Shown here: positions 63,210 through 64,000 of the stretch, piece after piece | Position numbering within the stretch: the stretch's first letter is position 1 | How the letters are laid out: the number at the start of each line of letters is the position of its first letter | Source of the DNA: a virus | Reading direction: 5' to 3' (one strand) | Length of the DNA: 64,000 nt | Virus record (IMG/VR): IMGVR_UViG_3300038441_001119 | Span: 1-64,000 of that record | Notes under the pieces: model-generated | Seen by the model: only the letters and a program-made list of their open reading frames with translations | Databases searched by the model: none | Told to the model about the DNA's origin: nothing | Translations under genes and position numbers: made by a program

Positions 63210-63617
63210 TTAAGCAGCTTTGGTCAAGACCTCCTTTCCAGCTACCAGCCATGCACGGACGTCGTCGCCAGTGTAGGTAGGTTTGCAACCATACGTACGC
63301 ACCATTTGAGCGATGCGTTGGATCTGTTTGGTCTCCAGTGTGGTAGCTTTCTGCTCGACAGTTTCGTAAGTCTTACCGCGAACAATAGCCAGAGCCAGCA
63401 ATGCTTCCCGTGCTGCAGTTCGAACCTCATTGACTCGATGCATACGCAGGTAGTTGTACTGATTCCAGCTGCTTGTTCGTTGTTCTTCCTTGCGGATTAC
63501 CATAGCTTCCAGCGCCAGCGATTTGATCTTGACCCGCAAGGCACACCTCCGATCCAATGGTTGGATAGTTGATGTCTTCTTACGGGCCTTTCTCTTATCG
63601 CGTGTCGCTGCTTTCAT
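63210..63617 (-). CDS. Basic DNA/RNA-binding-like protein
   Basis: 135 residues with an Arg/Lys-rich N-terminus (MKAATRDKRKARKKTST) and helices with many Arg. Likely binds nucleic acid. A 230-base stretch upstream (63618-63847) holds no convincing gene; I found only a 28-codon minus frame (63736-63822) and an 80-codon plus frame (63616-63858) with a weak hydrophobic start. Confidence 0.55.
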   Translation of the reverse strand: MKAATRDKRKARKKTSTIQPLDRRCALRVKIKSLALEAMVIRKEEQRTSSWNQYNYLRMHRVNEVRTAAREALLALAIVRGKTYETVEQKATTLETKQIQRIAQMVRTYGCKPTYTGDDVRAWLVAGKEVLTKAA

Positions 63618-63847
63618 GTTTTTGTTTTGGTCAATCTACGTTTTCATTGTGCGTAGTTCTCCTTTGTTCGTGGGAGAGTGGTGGAGTATTGCGGAGTTTA
63701 ACCGCCCTAGGGGTATTAAGAGGGGCTTCCCTCACCTAGTCGTACGAACTTATACCCCAGAAAAAGTAGCCTCGAATTCCCGACATTATTGGGGCATACG
63801 GATAGGTCCCGAAGTCAAGCATCCTCGCATTCGACGACCTTTGGAAA

Positions 63848-63991
63848 TTATTTCTTGATAGTCTTGTTGGAGGTAACGGCCTTGGTGACGAGCTTGGCCA
63901 ACGCAAGAATCGAGGCAGGGGCAAGGGTCTGGCATTCCACCTTGACGGTACCGTCCGAGGCGACGACAGCCACGTAATCGCCAAGCTTCAT
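63848..63991 (-). CDS. Short protein, possibly partial
   Basis: 47 residues from ATG 63989-63991 (MKLGDYVAVVASDGTVKV) to TAA. GC-rich codons. It starts only 9 bases from the right edge, so a longer upstream start cannot be ruled out. SILALAKLVTKAVTSNKTIK is a helix. Function unknown. Confidence 0.5.
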   Translation of the reverse strand: MKLGDYVAVVASDGTVKVECQTLAPASILALAKLVTKAVTSNKTIKK

Positions 63992-64000
63992 GGTTGCCGC

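Noticed and set aside
63616-63858. Plus-strand frame of 80 residues opposite the gap at the right edge
   Set aside because: It has an Arg-rich, weakly hydrophobic start, overlaps the start of a minus-strand gene and lacks a leader motif. Not enough support to call a gene.

Overview
The window looks like part of the genome of a large lytic tailed phage of a Gram-negative host. Almost every gene lies on the minus strand, genes are short and overlap or abut, and there is no integrase or bacterial housekeeping locus. The virion genes (tail-fibre and LamG-like proteins), the lysis cassette with a lipobox protein that also has a C-terminal membrane anchor (unimolecular spanin, implying an outer membrane), a tRNA cluster, and a phage-encoded multisubunit RNA polymerase beta' chain all support this. 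Three exported proteins with twin-arginine signals also need a host Tat system. The species cannot be named from the sequence.

Layout, left to right. 0-0.6 kb: two short genes sharing an N-terminus. 0.7-1.4 kb: tRNA and tRNA-like genes (Gly, Ile, initiator Met, and several aberrant forms). 1.4-4.7 kb: virion genes. 4.7-8.1 kb: C-terminal part of RNAP beta' carrying two inteins. 8.2-22 kb: many small unknown or membrane genes. 22.3-23.4 kb: a three-gene plus-strand cassette (dNMP kinase, unknown, Acb2/Tad1-like protein). 23.5-27.5 kb: secreted proteins, three with Tat signals. 27.5-29.6 kb: Nudix hydrolase and accessory genes. 29.8-30.7 kb: tRNA-Met, structured RNA and an HNH nuclease. 31-42 kb: an operon with a nicotinamide phosphoribosyltransferase homologue, a PRPP-synthetase homologue and a metallophosphoesterase, followed by a BCS1-like AAA ATPase and a DHFR-like protein. 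42.3-43.9 kb: lysis genes. 43.9-53.3 kb: tail fibres, a GT25/pyruvyltransferase fusion and a tail protein with a trypsin-like protease domain. 53.3-53.9 kb: a non-coding interval with a consensus sigma70 promoter and a GC-rich structured element. 53.9-64 kb: small membrane or unknown genes and, at 60.6-61.8 kb, the catalytic (DxDGD) part of RNAP beta'.

Expression. Eleven copies of one promoter motif, GNGYTATATA-NN-CTTG, sit at operon heads on the minus strand. In nearly all of them the first transcribed bases can form a stem-loop whose sequence is not conserved. About twenty intrinsic-terminator hairpins, usually ending in a TCTTTTTT-like tract, separate operons. Many accessory genes start just after a TAACCAAC-like element instead of a Shine-Dalgarno sequence. 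The most notable functional inferences are a split, twice intein-interrupted RNA polymerase; a candidate NAD+ rebuilding (NARP-type) operon that could counter NAD-depleting immunity; a possible cyclic-nucleotide sponge; and Tat-exported phage proteins.
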